DNA of 34,800 bases from Bacteroidales bacterium (GTDB lineage: Bacteria > Bacteroidota > Bacteroidia > Bacteroidales > UBA932): contig JAGCUV010000122.1 in assembly GCA_017962705.1 (NCBI GenBank), positions 1 through 34,800 on the forward strand, given 5' to 3'. How positions within the stretch are numbered: position 1 is the first letter of the stretch; the number at the start of each line of letters is the position of its first letter. Positions 7,659 through 15,777 of this stretch are shown here, one piece after another. Made by a program: the position numbers and the translations under genes. The notes beneath the pieces are model-generated. The model made no database searches and was not told the origin of the DNA. It saw only the letters and a list, made by a program, of their open reading frames with translations.

Positions 7659-10600
7659 ATGAAAAAAATCATAGTTCTTTCCTTTGCCCTATTCTTCTGC
7701 CTGACGGGATTCGCCCAAAAAAGCAAGAAAGTCTCCGGTGTCGTAGCCGATGACACGGGACTTCCCGTCATCGGAGCGACCGTCATGGTGGAAGGGACAC
7801 AAAACGGTGTCGTTACCGATGAAAATGGTAAATATACGATTCAATGTGCTGAAAGAGACGTGCTGGTGTTTTCCTGCCTGGGCTATGAGGACTACAAGTC
7901 TGAGGTAGGTGCCTCTACGCAGATCAATGCGGTGATGCGCACCAGCAACAAGATGCTGGACGAACTGGTGGTCGTCGCGTATGGTACGCAAGCCAAATCC
8001 GACCTGACCGGTTCCGTGGGCGTGATTAATGTGGATGATTTGACCAAGGCTCCCATCATGTCCGCCGACCAGGCCCTGCAAGGAAGAGTGGCCGGCCTGG
8101 AGGTTATCAACGGCAACGGTGATCCGAGCGCCGCTGCTACGATGCGTATCCGGGGTACCCGTTCCATCAACGCCAACAACGACCCGTTGCTGGTTGTGGA
8201 CGGTGTAGTGGACGCGGTGGAAAGTTTCGCTGACATCAACCCGGCTGACATCAAATCCATCTCCGTACTGAAAGACGCGTCTTCGACGGCAATGTATGGT
8301 TCCCGGGGCGCCAACGGCGTCATTCTGGTCACCACCCGCTCCGGTGGAAACACAGAAAAACTCTACATCCGTTTCAATGCCGATCTGGGTGTCGCCACCC
8401 TGCCGCGGGAACTGGATGTGATGAATGCGACGGAATTTGCAGAATTCCGCAACGACGCCCGCTACATGTCTTACTACAGGGACGGGAATGTCGATCAATA
8501 CACCCCCTACTTCGAGCATCCCGAGCAGTTTGGAGAGGGGACCAACTGGCAGCGCCTGCTGACCCGCCCGGCCCTCAAACAATCCTACTTTCTCGCCCTG
8601 AATAACGGAGATTCCAACCGAAAAATCTTCTGTTCGGTGGGTTATAACAACACCGATGGTATCATCATCGGAACCAACTCCCAGCGCGTCACGAGCCGTT
8701 TCAACTTTGAGTGGAAATGGTTCAAAAACCTGAAGGCCTTCATCAATGCCAACTATACCTATACGACGAACAAGGTCAACAACATCACGATGAATGGCTA
8801 CAGTCCCAACGCTGCAGCCTGCCTGAGCCCGATGCTCAACCAGGACGATATCTGGAATGTCTTCGGCGATTCGGAAACAGTCGGAGGTGTGCTGTTCGAC
8901 AACCCGTACCTCAAAGCCACCCGGGAACAGAATGGCAACAAAAAACACTTTTTGGTGATATCTCCCAGGCTTGAGTTCACTTTCCTCAAGAACTTCCTGC
9001 TCAAGACGACTTTCACCTACACGCTCAGCATGCTGGACAATTTCTATTATTCTCCGTCCACGATGCCCGTTGCCCAGGCCAGCAACAGGGGCGGTACGGC
9101 GCGCAGGGGGACTGTTGATCGGAATGCTTTTCTCAGCGAGACGACCCTGGGTTGGAAAAAGACCATCCAGAAGAAACACAAAGTCGATGCTCTCATCGGT
9201 TTCACGGCGGAAAGCAGCAAGATTGACAGCAACAGCCTCAGTGGAACCGGATATATGGATGACAACGTCACTTTCAAAAATATGGGCACGCTGATGGACG
9301 CCCGCACCCTGACACCGTCCTCCAGCATCACCGAGGTTGCCCGCATGTCCGTGCTGGCCCGCGTCAATTACTCCTACGCCAAACGCTATTACCTCACCCT
9401 TACGGGACGTGCCGACGGTTCATCTATCTTTGCAAAAGGACACAAATGGGGCTTTTTCCCGGCCGCCGCACTCAAGTGGAACCTCAGCGAAGAACGCTTC
9501 TTGCGCAAAGCCCGTTCCAAATGGCTGGACGACCTGTCCCTGCGGGTGAGCGCCGGCCTCAGCGGCAATGACGGCCTGTCCAGTTACGCTTCCCAGGCCA
9601 CGCTCAACAACACCCTGACCGGCTGGCTTTTTAACAGCGGAAGAAGCGTCGCCTTCTATCCCTCCCGTCTGGAAAACAACAACCTCACCTGGGAAAAGAC
9701 CTTTTCCTATAATGTGGGTATCGATTGGGAAATGTTCAAGGGACGGCTTAAGATAACGCTGGAAGGATACCAGTCCTTCACCCACGACATGTTGCTGGCG
9801 GTGCAGAACGCCGTCGTCACCGGCTACAGCAACCGCTACCAGAATTGCGGAAGCACCAAAAACTCCGGTCTGGAATTCAGCATCACCTCCAATAACATTT
9901 CCAAAAAGAATTTCAGCTGGACCACCACTTTCACCATCGGGCACAACGTCCAGGTAGTCACGGATACCGGGGTGGGCAATGAGTATATATCCACCTACAG
10001 CCCGACCGGCGGACAGATGTTCTACGGCTATGTCACGGGCTACCCGGTCAATTCACTGTGGGGCTACCAATATGCCGGCGTGTGGCACAACAGCGCCGAG
10101 CGCGCCCGCAACGCCAACACCAGGGCTTTTGTTTCCTACCAGGACCGCGATGGCTACGCCAAATACGTGGATGTTAACCACGACGGCGTGCTGGACAAGA
10201 GAGACTGGATCTATCTGGGAAGCACCGACCCCCTGTTCAGCGGCGGTTTCAACAATGAATTCGTGTTTTGGAACAAACTCACGCTGGGCATCTACTTCAC
10301 TTACTCCTACGGTGCCCGGATGTACAACCTGACGGAAATGTACCTGGGAAGCGGCAGCGTCAACTCCAATGCCTACCGCTATATGATCAACCGCTGGCAT
10401 CCGGAGCGCAACCCGAATTCCGACATCGTGGGCGCCTACTGCCAGGATCGTTTCGGCAGCAGCCGTTTTGTGCACGATGCTTCCTACATCCGTCTTAAGA
10501 CCCTCAACCTGTCCTATCGCTTCTCTTTCAAAAAGAAATGGTTGCGCGAGTTGAGCCTGACACTATCCGGAGACAATTTACTGCTCTTCACCCCGTACAA

Positions 10601-10700
10601 CGGCTATGATCCCGATGTCACAAACGGTTCCCGCCGCATTGACAACGGAGCGTATCCGTATCCCCGCACGTATTCATTCAGCCTTGTTTTGAGATATTAG
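7659..10700 (+). CDS. SusC/RagA-type TonB-linked outer-membrane transporter
   Basis: This is a 1013-residue protein. It has a signal peptide (cleavage after TGFA, about residue 19), then a carboxypeptidase-like regulatory domain at ~24-105 (VSGVVADDTGLPVIGATVMVEG). A TonB-box-like DELVVVAYGTQ segment follows, then the plug at ~112-225. The plug carries the family signatures DPLLVVDGVVD and SISVLKDASSTAMYGSRGANGVILVTT. The remainder is a beta-barrel ending in an aromatic residue (SLVLRY), as usual for outer-membrane barrels. The length is normal for the family. SusC proteins import large ligands through the outer membrane with energy from TonB-ExbBD, using the neighbouring SusD lipoprotein as a lid. 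The SusD-type gene starts 3 bases downstream. The substrate cannot be read from the sequence. Confidence 0.97.
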   Translation: MKKIIVLSFALFFCLTGFAQKSKKVSGVVADDTGLPVIGATVMVEGTQNGVVTDENGKYTIQCAERDVLVFSCLGYEDYKSEVGASTQINAVMRTSNKMLDELVVVAYGTQAKSDLTGSVGVINVDDLTKAPIMSADQALQGRVAGLEVINGNGDPSAAATMRIRGTRSINANNDPLLVVDGVVDAVESFADINPADIKSISVLKDASSTAMYGSRGANGVILVTTRSGGNTEKLYIRFNADLGVATLPRELDVMNATEFAEFRNDARYMSYYRDGNVDQYTPYFEHPEQFGEGTNWQRLLTRPALKQSYFLALNNGDSNRKIFCSVGYNNTDGIIIGTNSQRVTSRFNFEWKWFKNLKAFINANYTYTTNKVNNITMNGYSPNAAACLSPMLNQDDIWNVFGDSETVGGVLFDNPYLKATREQNGNKKHFLVISPRLEFTFLKNFLLKTTFTYTLSMLDNFYYSPSTMPVAQASNRGGTARRGTVDRNAFLSETTLGWKKTIQKKHKVDALIGFTAESSKIDSNSLSGTGYMDDNVTFKNMGTLMDARTLTPSSSITEVARMSVLARVNYSYAKRYYLTLTGRADGSSIFAKGHKWGFFPAAALKWNLSEERFLRKARSKWLDDLSLRVSAGLSGNDGLSSYASQATLNNTLTGWLFNSGRSVAFYPSRLENNNLTWEKTFSYNVGIDWEMFKGRLKITLEGYQSFTHDMLLAVQNAVVTGYSNRYQNCGSTKNSGLEFSITSNNISKKNFSWTTTFTIGHNVQVVTDTGVGNEYISTYSPTGGQMFYGYVTGYPVNSLWGYQYAGVWHNSAERARNANTRAFVSYQDRDGYAKYVDVNHDGVLDKRDWIYLGSTDPLFSGGFNNEFVFWNKLTLGIYFTYSYGARMYNLTEMYLGSGSVNSNAYRYMINRWHPERNPNSDIVGAYCQDRFGSSRFVHDASYIRLKTLNLSYRFSFKKKWLRELSLTLSGDNLLLFTPYNGYDPDVTNGSRRIDNGAYPYPRTYSFSLVLRY

Positions 10701-10703
10701 CGT

Positions 10704-12338
10704 ATGAAGAAGATATTACCTTTCCTGTTTTTGGCCTTGACGGTCTCATCCTGCTCGCTGGACGAGAAGATCGAATCCTCCTCGGTCAAGGAAAAATACT
10801 ATAAGACGAGTGCGCAGTGCCTTACCGGGCTCAACGGCTGTTATATACCCCTGCGCAATATATACGGCAACATCAGTTACTTTGTCGTCACGGAATGCCA
10901 GGCCGATATGATTTACTATAACGGCACGGATGTGATGGATGCGATTCTGGAAGTCTCCCAATCCAAGCCGCAGTTCGGCACGACGATGTGGACCCAGGGT
11001 TATATCGGCGTATCGCGTTGCAACGCGATGGAAGCCGCCATCAGGAAGGCGCCTATCAGCGACGAGGAAAAAGCGCCTCTCATGGCGGAAATGACTATCT
11101 TAAGAGCGTTTTACTATTATATTCTGACGGCCAACTTCGGCGACGTTCCCTTCTACGAGGAAGAGGTCACCGATGCGAACAATGACGCCATTGCCACCCT
11201 GCCGCGCTATCCGGCAAAAAAAATCCGCGAGAAGATGGTGGATGAGCTTCGAGAATGGATTCTCGACAAGAAGGCCCTGTCTTTCACTCGAACCTATGAC
11301 AACAACAGCAATCCCGAACACCGTATGGGCGCTGCCGTTGGCTTGATGCTGGCCGGAAGGATGTCGCTGTGGGACGGATATTGGAACGAAGCTGTCGAAT
11401 TTTTCTCCAAACTGGAAAAAATCTACGGCAATCTTGAGTCCTATCCGGTCTCCGATATCAAATTCCGCAACAAATACACCCGGGAGTCCATTTTTGAAGT
11501 GTCGTACACCGTGGATGACTACAAACTTCAGGTGTATCATTCCCTCTCTTCCCGTTGCCTTCCCAGGCGGGAACAATACGCCAGTTCCAACCCTGACGAG
11601 GAACTGGATATCCGAAGCCAGGATGACGAAGTGGATTACTACGCCGGCATCGGCATCCCTGAACTGGGCCGGTATTGTACTACCCGCAATCCCTTCCGTC
11701 CCACCAACAAGGCATACAGCCTCCTTCCCTACTCCGGCAATGACAAACGGACCTGTTCCAGCAGAGCTGGCGGCGATGTGGAAGACGGCGGTGGCTGGAT
11801 GGCCTGGGGCTGGACCGGCTACACGCCCGAAGACGACCGCAGTACGGATAAGCCCCACTGGCGCTTTTTCTCAGGCGTCAGTCAGACATCCCGTCCCTAT
11901 CTGGGCGACAAATTCTGGTGCTTCGGCATGCACTACACCTACGACAGCAACAACATCAAGGTATTCCGTTATGGCGGTGCCGTTCTGGGACTGGCGGAAG
12001 CCTGGCGTGAACTAGGTGACCTGGACAAATCCCTCAGCTATCTGAACAAAGTCCGGCGCAGGGCCGGCGCAAGCGAATATACAGGAAGTTTCACGGCCGA
12101 CAGGATTCGCCAGCTGATTATGGATGAATACGGCATCGAGCTATTCGGTGAATACAGCCGCAAGCACGACTTGGTTCGCTGGGATGTCTGGAACGATGTC
12201 GTCTCGGAGAACACCAATGCCGGTCGGTTGAACCAGAAGAGAAAGCCCTGTCATCGCTACTACCCCATCCCCTCCGAGCAGATTACCTACTCTCGCGGAG
12301 CGCTTGACAACAAAGAATACGAAGAATACGGATTATGA
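10704..12338 (+). CDS. SusD/RagB-type substrate-binding outer-membrane lipoprotein
   Basis: This is a 544-residue lipoprotein. The signal peptide ends LTVSSC, with lipidation at Cys17. The typical N-terminal start (SLDEKIESSSVKEKYYKTSAQCLTGLNGCY) and the TPR-like helical segment (LMAEMTILRAFYYYILTANFGDVPFYEE) are present. So is the C-terminal NxxR region (LSYLNKVRRRAG, LIMDEYGIELFGEYSRKHDLVRW, YPIPSEQI). The length is normal. SusD caps the SusC barrel at the cell surface and binds the ligand. The gene overlaps the next one by 4 bases (ATGA at 12335-12338), which suggests translational coupling. Confidence 0.97.
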   Translation: MKKILPFLFLALTVSSCSLDEKIESSSVKEKYYKTSAQCLTGLNGCYIPLRNIYGNISYFVVTECQADMIYYNGTDVMDAILEVSQSKPQFGTTMWTQGYIGVSRCNAMEAAIRKAPISDEEKAPLMAEMTILRAFYYYILTANFGDVPFYEEEVTDANNDAIATLPRYPAKKIREKMVDELREWILDKKALSFTRTYDNNSNPEHRMGAAVGLMLAGRMSLWDGYWNEAVEFFSKLEKIYGNLESYPVSDIKFRNKYTRESIFEVSYTVDDYKLQVYHSLSSRCLPRREQYASSNPDEELDIRSQDDEVDYYAGIGIPELGRYCTTRNPFRPTNKAYSLLPYSGNDKRTCSSRAGGDVEDGGGWMAWGWTGYTPEDDRSTDKPHWRFFSGVSQTSRPYLGDKFWCFGMHYTYDSNNIKVFRYGGAVLGLAEAWRELGDLDKSLSYLNKVRRRAGASEYTGSFTADRIRQLIMDEYGIELFGEYSRKHDLVRWDVWNDVVSENTNAGRLNQKRKPCHRYYPIPSEQITYSRGALDNKEYEEYGL

Positions 12339-12988
12339 AACGACCTGCTATATTCCTTTGGGGGATTTTGCTGTTCAGTACGATTTCCTGTACGGACTAC
12401 CTGTCCCCGCGCTACAACGACATCGTCGCCCTGGGGGCCACCAACAAAAGCGTCACCATTGATGCTGAGCCCAACACCTGTATGTTCCGCCTTACCTCCA
12501 ATGTGGATTTTGGCGCGTATGTCGTATCGGGTTCGGAATGGCTGAAATTTGAAGAGAATGGCTCCGACCAGCTCCTGTGCTATGCCTCCCGCAGGAATAT
12601 CAAACTGCGCGCAACGGCCAACCGGGGATTCCCTCGGATGGGCATCGTTACCCTGGAGGCCGAGGGGCGGGCGGATACCCTCTTCGTCAAACAGGAAGGC
12701 CAACTGGAGCCGTTTGTGCAATTGCAGGTAACCGACCTGACGGCTGCTCCTGAAGGTGGGACCTACCGTTTCACTCTTGAAACGAACCTCCCTGCCCGCG
12801 ATATCCGTACGCAGGCGGATATGGAAGGAATACTGAGCGTTACATACGAAGAAAGCACCCTCACGGTGGTGATGTCCCCTAACGACGGCCGCAACGACCG
12901 TCACATCCATCTGGATGTATACAGCATCACCCAATGGAGGGAAAAAATCGGATCTGTGTTGAATATCACCCAAAAGAAAATCCAATGA
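12335..12988 (+). CDS. BACON-like surface lipoprotein
   Basis: This is a 217-residue predicted lipoprotein. The signal peptide ends FSTISC, with lipidation at Cys19. The first Ig-like unit (~35-125) has BACON features: FRLTSNVDFGAYVVSGSEWLKF, IKLRATANRGFPRMGIVTLEA and a closing DTLFVKQEG strand. A second unit (~130-217) repeats the layout: AAPEGGTYRFTLETNL, IHLDVYS and VLNITQK. In SusC/SusD loci this position is often taken by a surface-glycan-binding-type (SusE/F-like) lipoprotein, so an accessory ligand-binding role is reasonable. It overlaps SusD and the S1/P1 nuclease gene by 4 bases each, linking nuclease and transporter translation. Confidence 0.72.
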   Translation: MKRPAIFLWGILLFSTISCTDYLSPRYNDIVALGATNKSVTIDAEPNTCMFRLTSNVDFGAYVVSGSEWLKFEENGSDQLLCYASRRNIKLRATANRGFPRMGIVTLEAEGRADTLFVKQEGQLEPFVQLQVTDLTAAPEGGTYRFTLETNLPARDIRTQADMEGILSVTYEESTLTVVMSPNDGRNDRHIHLDVYSITQWREKIGSVLNITQKKIQ

Positions 12989-13770
12989 AAAAGTTCATGC
13001 TACTGGGACTGCTTCTGACCGTTGTGTCAGGGTTGTCCCCCAAAGCCTCGGCCTGGGGTGTCCGCGGACACGAAGCCATTGCTTACATCGCCGAACTGAA
13101 CCTCAAACCCGAGACCAAAGCCATTGTCGAACATTACCTCGGCGGTAAATCCATTGTCTATTACGCCGTCTATCTCGACCAGATGCGCTTCATTCATGAG
13201 TGTTCCTTCATCTACAAGACGCTCCATCACGGCGCCGAATTCACCGCTGATCTCAAATCCAAGGGCCGGGACGGTAGCGCCGAGGATGCACTCTTCCAGA
13301 TGACTAAAAACATGGAACGGCTGGGAAACGGGCAATACAAGCATCTGCCCGACTCCGTCGTCACCCTCGCCATCCAGTGCTTCATCCATCAGATGGGAGA
13401 CGTCCACTGCCCCGTCCATATGAGCGTGGACGGCCGGAAAGCGAACTTCCCCATCACCCGCTTCGGCAAAAAATCCATGTTCCATGCGTTCTGGGACGAT
13501 ATGCCTGAGACAGGACACGACTGGGGTTATATGGAATACGGTCATCAACTCAACCGTTGCACGCCAGAGCAAATTGCAGAAATCACCAAAGGCAGCCTCT
13601 ACGACTGGGGTGAAGAAGTCATCGTGGAGACCTTGCCCGTGTGGGACTACGCAGCGGAAGGCGGCGAACTGGCCAAGCCCTACATCTATAAGGTAGTAGA
13701 CATCATGGACTCCATGATAATCAAAGGCGGATATCGCCTGGCCTATGTACTGAACACAGTTTTCAAATAG
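12985..13770 (+). CDS. Secreted S1/P1-family nuclease
   Basis: This is a 261-residue protein. The ATG at 12985 overlaps the previous stop by 4 bases and is followed by a signal peptide ending KASA. The mature protein starts WGVRGHEAI, so Trp24 becomes residue 1; its amino group is the first zinc ligand in this family. The ligand pattern of P1 nuclease is present in order: Trp24, His29, Asp65, His81 (or 82), His135, Asp139, His145, His167 and Asp171, including HxxxDxHCPVH and HAFWD. The length fits. S1/P1 enzymes cut single-stranded DNA and RNA and often remove 3'-phosphates, using three zinc ions. The signal peptide lacks a lipobox, so the enzyme is periplasmic or exported. Its fixed place after SusC/SusD suggests it processes imported or surface-bound nucleic acid, which is an inference. 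Confidence 0.9.
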   Translation: MKKFMLLGLLLTVVSGLSPKASAWGVRGHEAIAYIAELNLKPETKAIVEHYLGGKSIVYYAVYLDQMRFIHECSFIYKTLHHGAEFTADLKSKGRDGSAEDALFQMTKNMERLGNGQYKHLPDSVVTLAIQCFIHQMGDVHCPVHMSVDGRKANFPITRFGKKSMFHAFWDDMPETGHDWGYMEYGHQLNRCTPEQIAEITKGSLYDWGEEVIVETLPVWDYAAEGGELAKPYIYKVVDIMDSMIIKGGYRLAYVLNTVFK

Positions 13771-13780
13771 TCGGAACAAG

Positions 13781-14677
13781 ATGAAAAACAAGATAAGTAT
13801 CCTCCTGCTTGCGGCCCTGATGGGCCCGTGCGCCCTGTGGGGCGCGGAACCCGCCGTCACCGGACAACCCGTCAAGAAAAACTCCGTCGGAACGGAAGAT
13901 TTCACCATCATCTCCCTGGAACTGGGCTCCTACAACAAGGAACACCGCTGGGAAGACAAAGTTCCCGGTATCGCGGAGATGGTCAAGGTTGAGGCGCCCG
14001 CCGTTGTCGGATTCCAAAGCGCCAGCACGGCCAAAGTCGAAGACTTGGATATGGTCCTCGACGGATACGACTCTTTCGGAGACGCTACCGACGACGGAGA
14101 GACCAAAGGCCGCATCAACGCCATCTACTGGCGCAAAGACTGCCTGAAACTGGTCAAGTCCGGTACCTTCTGGCTAGGCGAATCTCCGGACATGCCCGGT
14201 TCCATATTTGACGGCGCTTCGCAGGCTTGCACGGCCACCTGGGGCATCTTCACCATCAAGTCCAGCGGACGCAAGTTCTTCTTCCTGCACACCTCCCTCG
14301 ATGTCAACTCCGAGAAAGTCCGTCCCTTGCAGGCCAAACTGATTTTGTCAAAGATGGCAGAATATGCACCCGGCCTTCCCTGCATCGTGGCGGGAGATTA
14401 CCGTTCCTTCCAGGCGGGCTTGTTTGGCAAGGATATGAACAATCCCTGCGTCGTGATGGTGCAGAGCATGATTGACGCCCGCCGCCTGGCCCTCTCCGGG
14501 GATGAAGGCAAGACGGTCAACCACTTTGGCGCCAAGGGCGGCAATGTCAAGGATTTTGTCTTCTATACGGACAATTTGGAATGCCTGGTCTATGACATCC
14601 TCACCAACGAATACGCCGGTATCAAATACCTCGCCATCCACAACCCCATCAAGTGCATCCTTCGATTCAGGAAATAA
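13781..14677 (+). CDS. Secreted EEP-fold protein with degenerate active site (likely pseudoenzyme)
   Basis: This is a 298-residue exported protein with a signal peptide of about 22 residues (cleavage near LWGA). The EEP fold is recognisable from strand order and from the FWLGESPDMPGS motif (130-141), which matches the FWLSETPD.PGS of secreted Bacteroidetes EEP proteins. Most catalytic residues are replaced: the first-strand Asn is Glu47; the metal-binding Glu of the QE motif is Ser80 (Gln79 kept); the NTHLDH motif reads H-T-S-L-D-V (170-175); the GDFN Asn is Arg208 (Asp206 kept); and the SDH Asp is Ile286 (His287 kept). Loss of the metal-ligand Glu and of Asn, His and Asp argues against normal phosphodiesterase activity. 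It may bind a phosphodiester ligand or protein partner. It starts 10 bases after the S1/P1 nuclease gene and ends the operon, converging on a minus-strand gene 7 bases away. Confidence 0.8.
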   Translation: MKNKISILLLAALMGPCALWGAEPAVTGQPVKKNSVGTEDFTIISLELGSYNKEHRWEDKVPGIAEMVKVEAPAVVGFQSASTAKVEDLDMVLDGYDSFGDATDDGETKGRINAIYWRKDCLKLVKSGTFWLGESPDMPGSIFDGASQACTATWGIFTIKSSGRKFFFLHTSLDVNSEKVRPLQAKLILSKMAEYAPGLPCIVAGDYRSFQAGLFGKDMNNPCVVMVQSMIDARRLALSGDEGKTVNHFGAKGGNVKDFVFYTDNLECLVYDILTNEYAGIKYLAIHNPIKCILRFRK

Positions 14678-14684
14678 GGGTCCG

Positions 14685-15776
14685 TCATTGTTGGACAGGA
14701 CCGCTTTCGAAGCCCGCCTCCACCTTTTTGAAGGGTTTGCCGGAGAATGACCGGCCATAGAGTACGGCTTTCGCGCTGTAGCGTCCTTTCCCTGTTTCCG
14801 GGTCTTTCGATTTTTTGCTTTGTGCCAGATACCAATACCCATTCCCCAGGGAGCACATACCCATCGCCCCATATTTAAAACGCCAGCCCTCTCCGGCCAG
14901 AGGAAGCGTCATCACGGACTTCTTCTCATAAGGTACTCCGTCCAGTCTGGCTTTGACAGGACGGGATGCCATGTCAACGGCAAATAAGTCATAGTTGGGG
15001 TAGGCCTTTTTCTTTCCTTTGTAAACGGCCATATACATCAGCCCGGAGAAGGCATCATAGGCCAGGTTCTGAACTCCATACGAGGTGTTGCCCGTCTTGA
15101 CGAAAAAACGGCGGGGAGAAGAACTTTTCCCTTTGCGGATATCTCTCATCTTGTATTGCAGCAGAACTTGATAATCATTGTCCGTCCGCAAGGTGTCGGA
15201 TTTGATCCCATAGGCGACATAGAGGAATTCTCCGCCCTTACCCCCAAAATCCGGTCCGATGGTAATTCCGTCTATGCCGGTACAGCCATAACGGTGCTGA
15301 AAGACCTGACCGTCCACCGTCACCTCGGCTTTGTAGTCCTGAACGGCCTGGGGGACAGGAATCCGGCGCATCGCCTCTTCCTGGGCCACCCCCGTGCGAT
15401 TGATGGCATCCACATCGATTTCCACGATGTAAAAAGACGATTCCTTGTAGGTATCAACCCCCATATTTCTGGAAATATTGGTGCCAATTTCATCATTCTT
15501 ACATTCCAGGGATGCATAAACCTTTCTTTTCGAGGCATCAAAAGTCATGGCTCCGAGGTGTCCGTGAATTTCATCAATACTGCCCGTTATCTGCCCGTTG
15601 TCATCCGTTACGATAAAGCGTGTCGTAAAGGAGAAATACATCCGGGAGGCGGCCTCATCATAGGCGATGCCCTGGACATGATGGGACTGGCCCTCGACGA
15701 GGACAGAATAAGGACGGGCCTGGATGATGAGCGAGAAGAAAAAGACGAGGAATAAAAGGGTAAAATACTTTTTCAT
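14685..15776 (-). CDS. Secreted protein of unknown function, probably beta-propeller-like
   Basis: This is a 363-residue protein with a signal peptide (MKKYFTLLFLVFFFSLIIQA, cleavage about residue 20) and no lipobox. Repeated motifs such as HHVQGIAYDEAASRMYFSF, HLGAMTFDASKRKVYAS, GCTGIDGITIGPDFGG, YGVQNLAYDAFSGLMYMAVYKG and YGAMGMCSLGNGYWYLAQ look like blades of a beta-propeller, with an H/G-containing loop before each strand pair. I do not recognise a named family. It starts one base after the stop of the last glycosyltransferase, so it is likely the final gene of the long minus-strand transcript. It may act on or sense the surface glycan made by that cassette, which is inferred from position only. 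Confidence 0.75.
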   Translation of the reverse strand: MKKYFTLLFLVFFFSLIIQARPYSVLVEGQSHHVQGIAYDEAASRMYFSFTTRFIVTDDNGQITGSIDEIHGHLGAMTFDASKRKVYASLECKNDEIGTNISRNMGVDTYKESSFYIVEIDVDAINRTGVAQEEAMRRIPVPQAVQDYKAEVTVDGQVFQHRYGCTGIDGITIGPDFGGKGGEFLYVAYGIKSDTLRTDNDYQVLLQYKMRDIRKGKSSSPRRFFVKTGNTSYGVQNLAYDAFSGLMYMAVYKGKKKAYPNYDLFAVDMASRPVKARLDGVPYEKKSVMTLPLAGEGWRFKYGAMGMCSLGNGYWYLAQSKKSKDPETGKGRYSAKAVLYGRSFSGKPFKKVEAGFESGPVQQ

Positions 15777-15777
15777 A

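Noticed and set aside
7689-9179. Minus-strand open frame (496 residues) inside the SusC-type gene
   Set aside because: It overlaps an unmistakable SusC plug and barrel and its own translation has no family features.
14678-14710. Possible terminator hairpin (GGTCC ... GGACC) between the convergent genes
   Set aside because: The stem is only five pairs with a long loop and no T-run, so it is not convincing.
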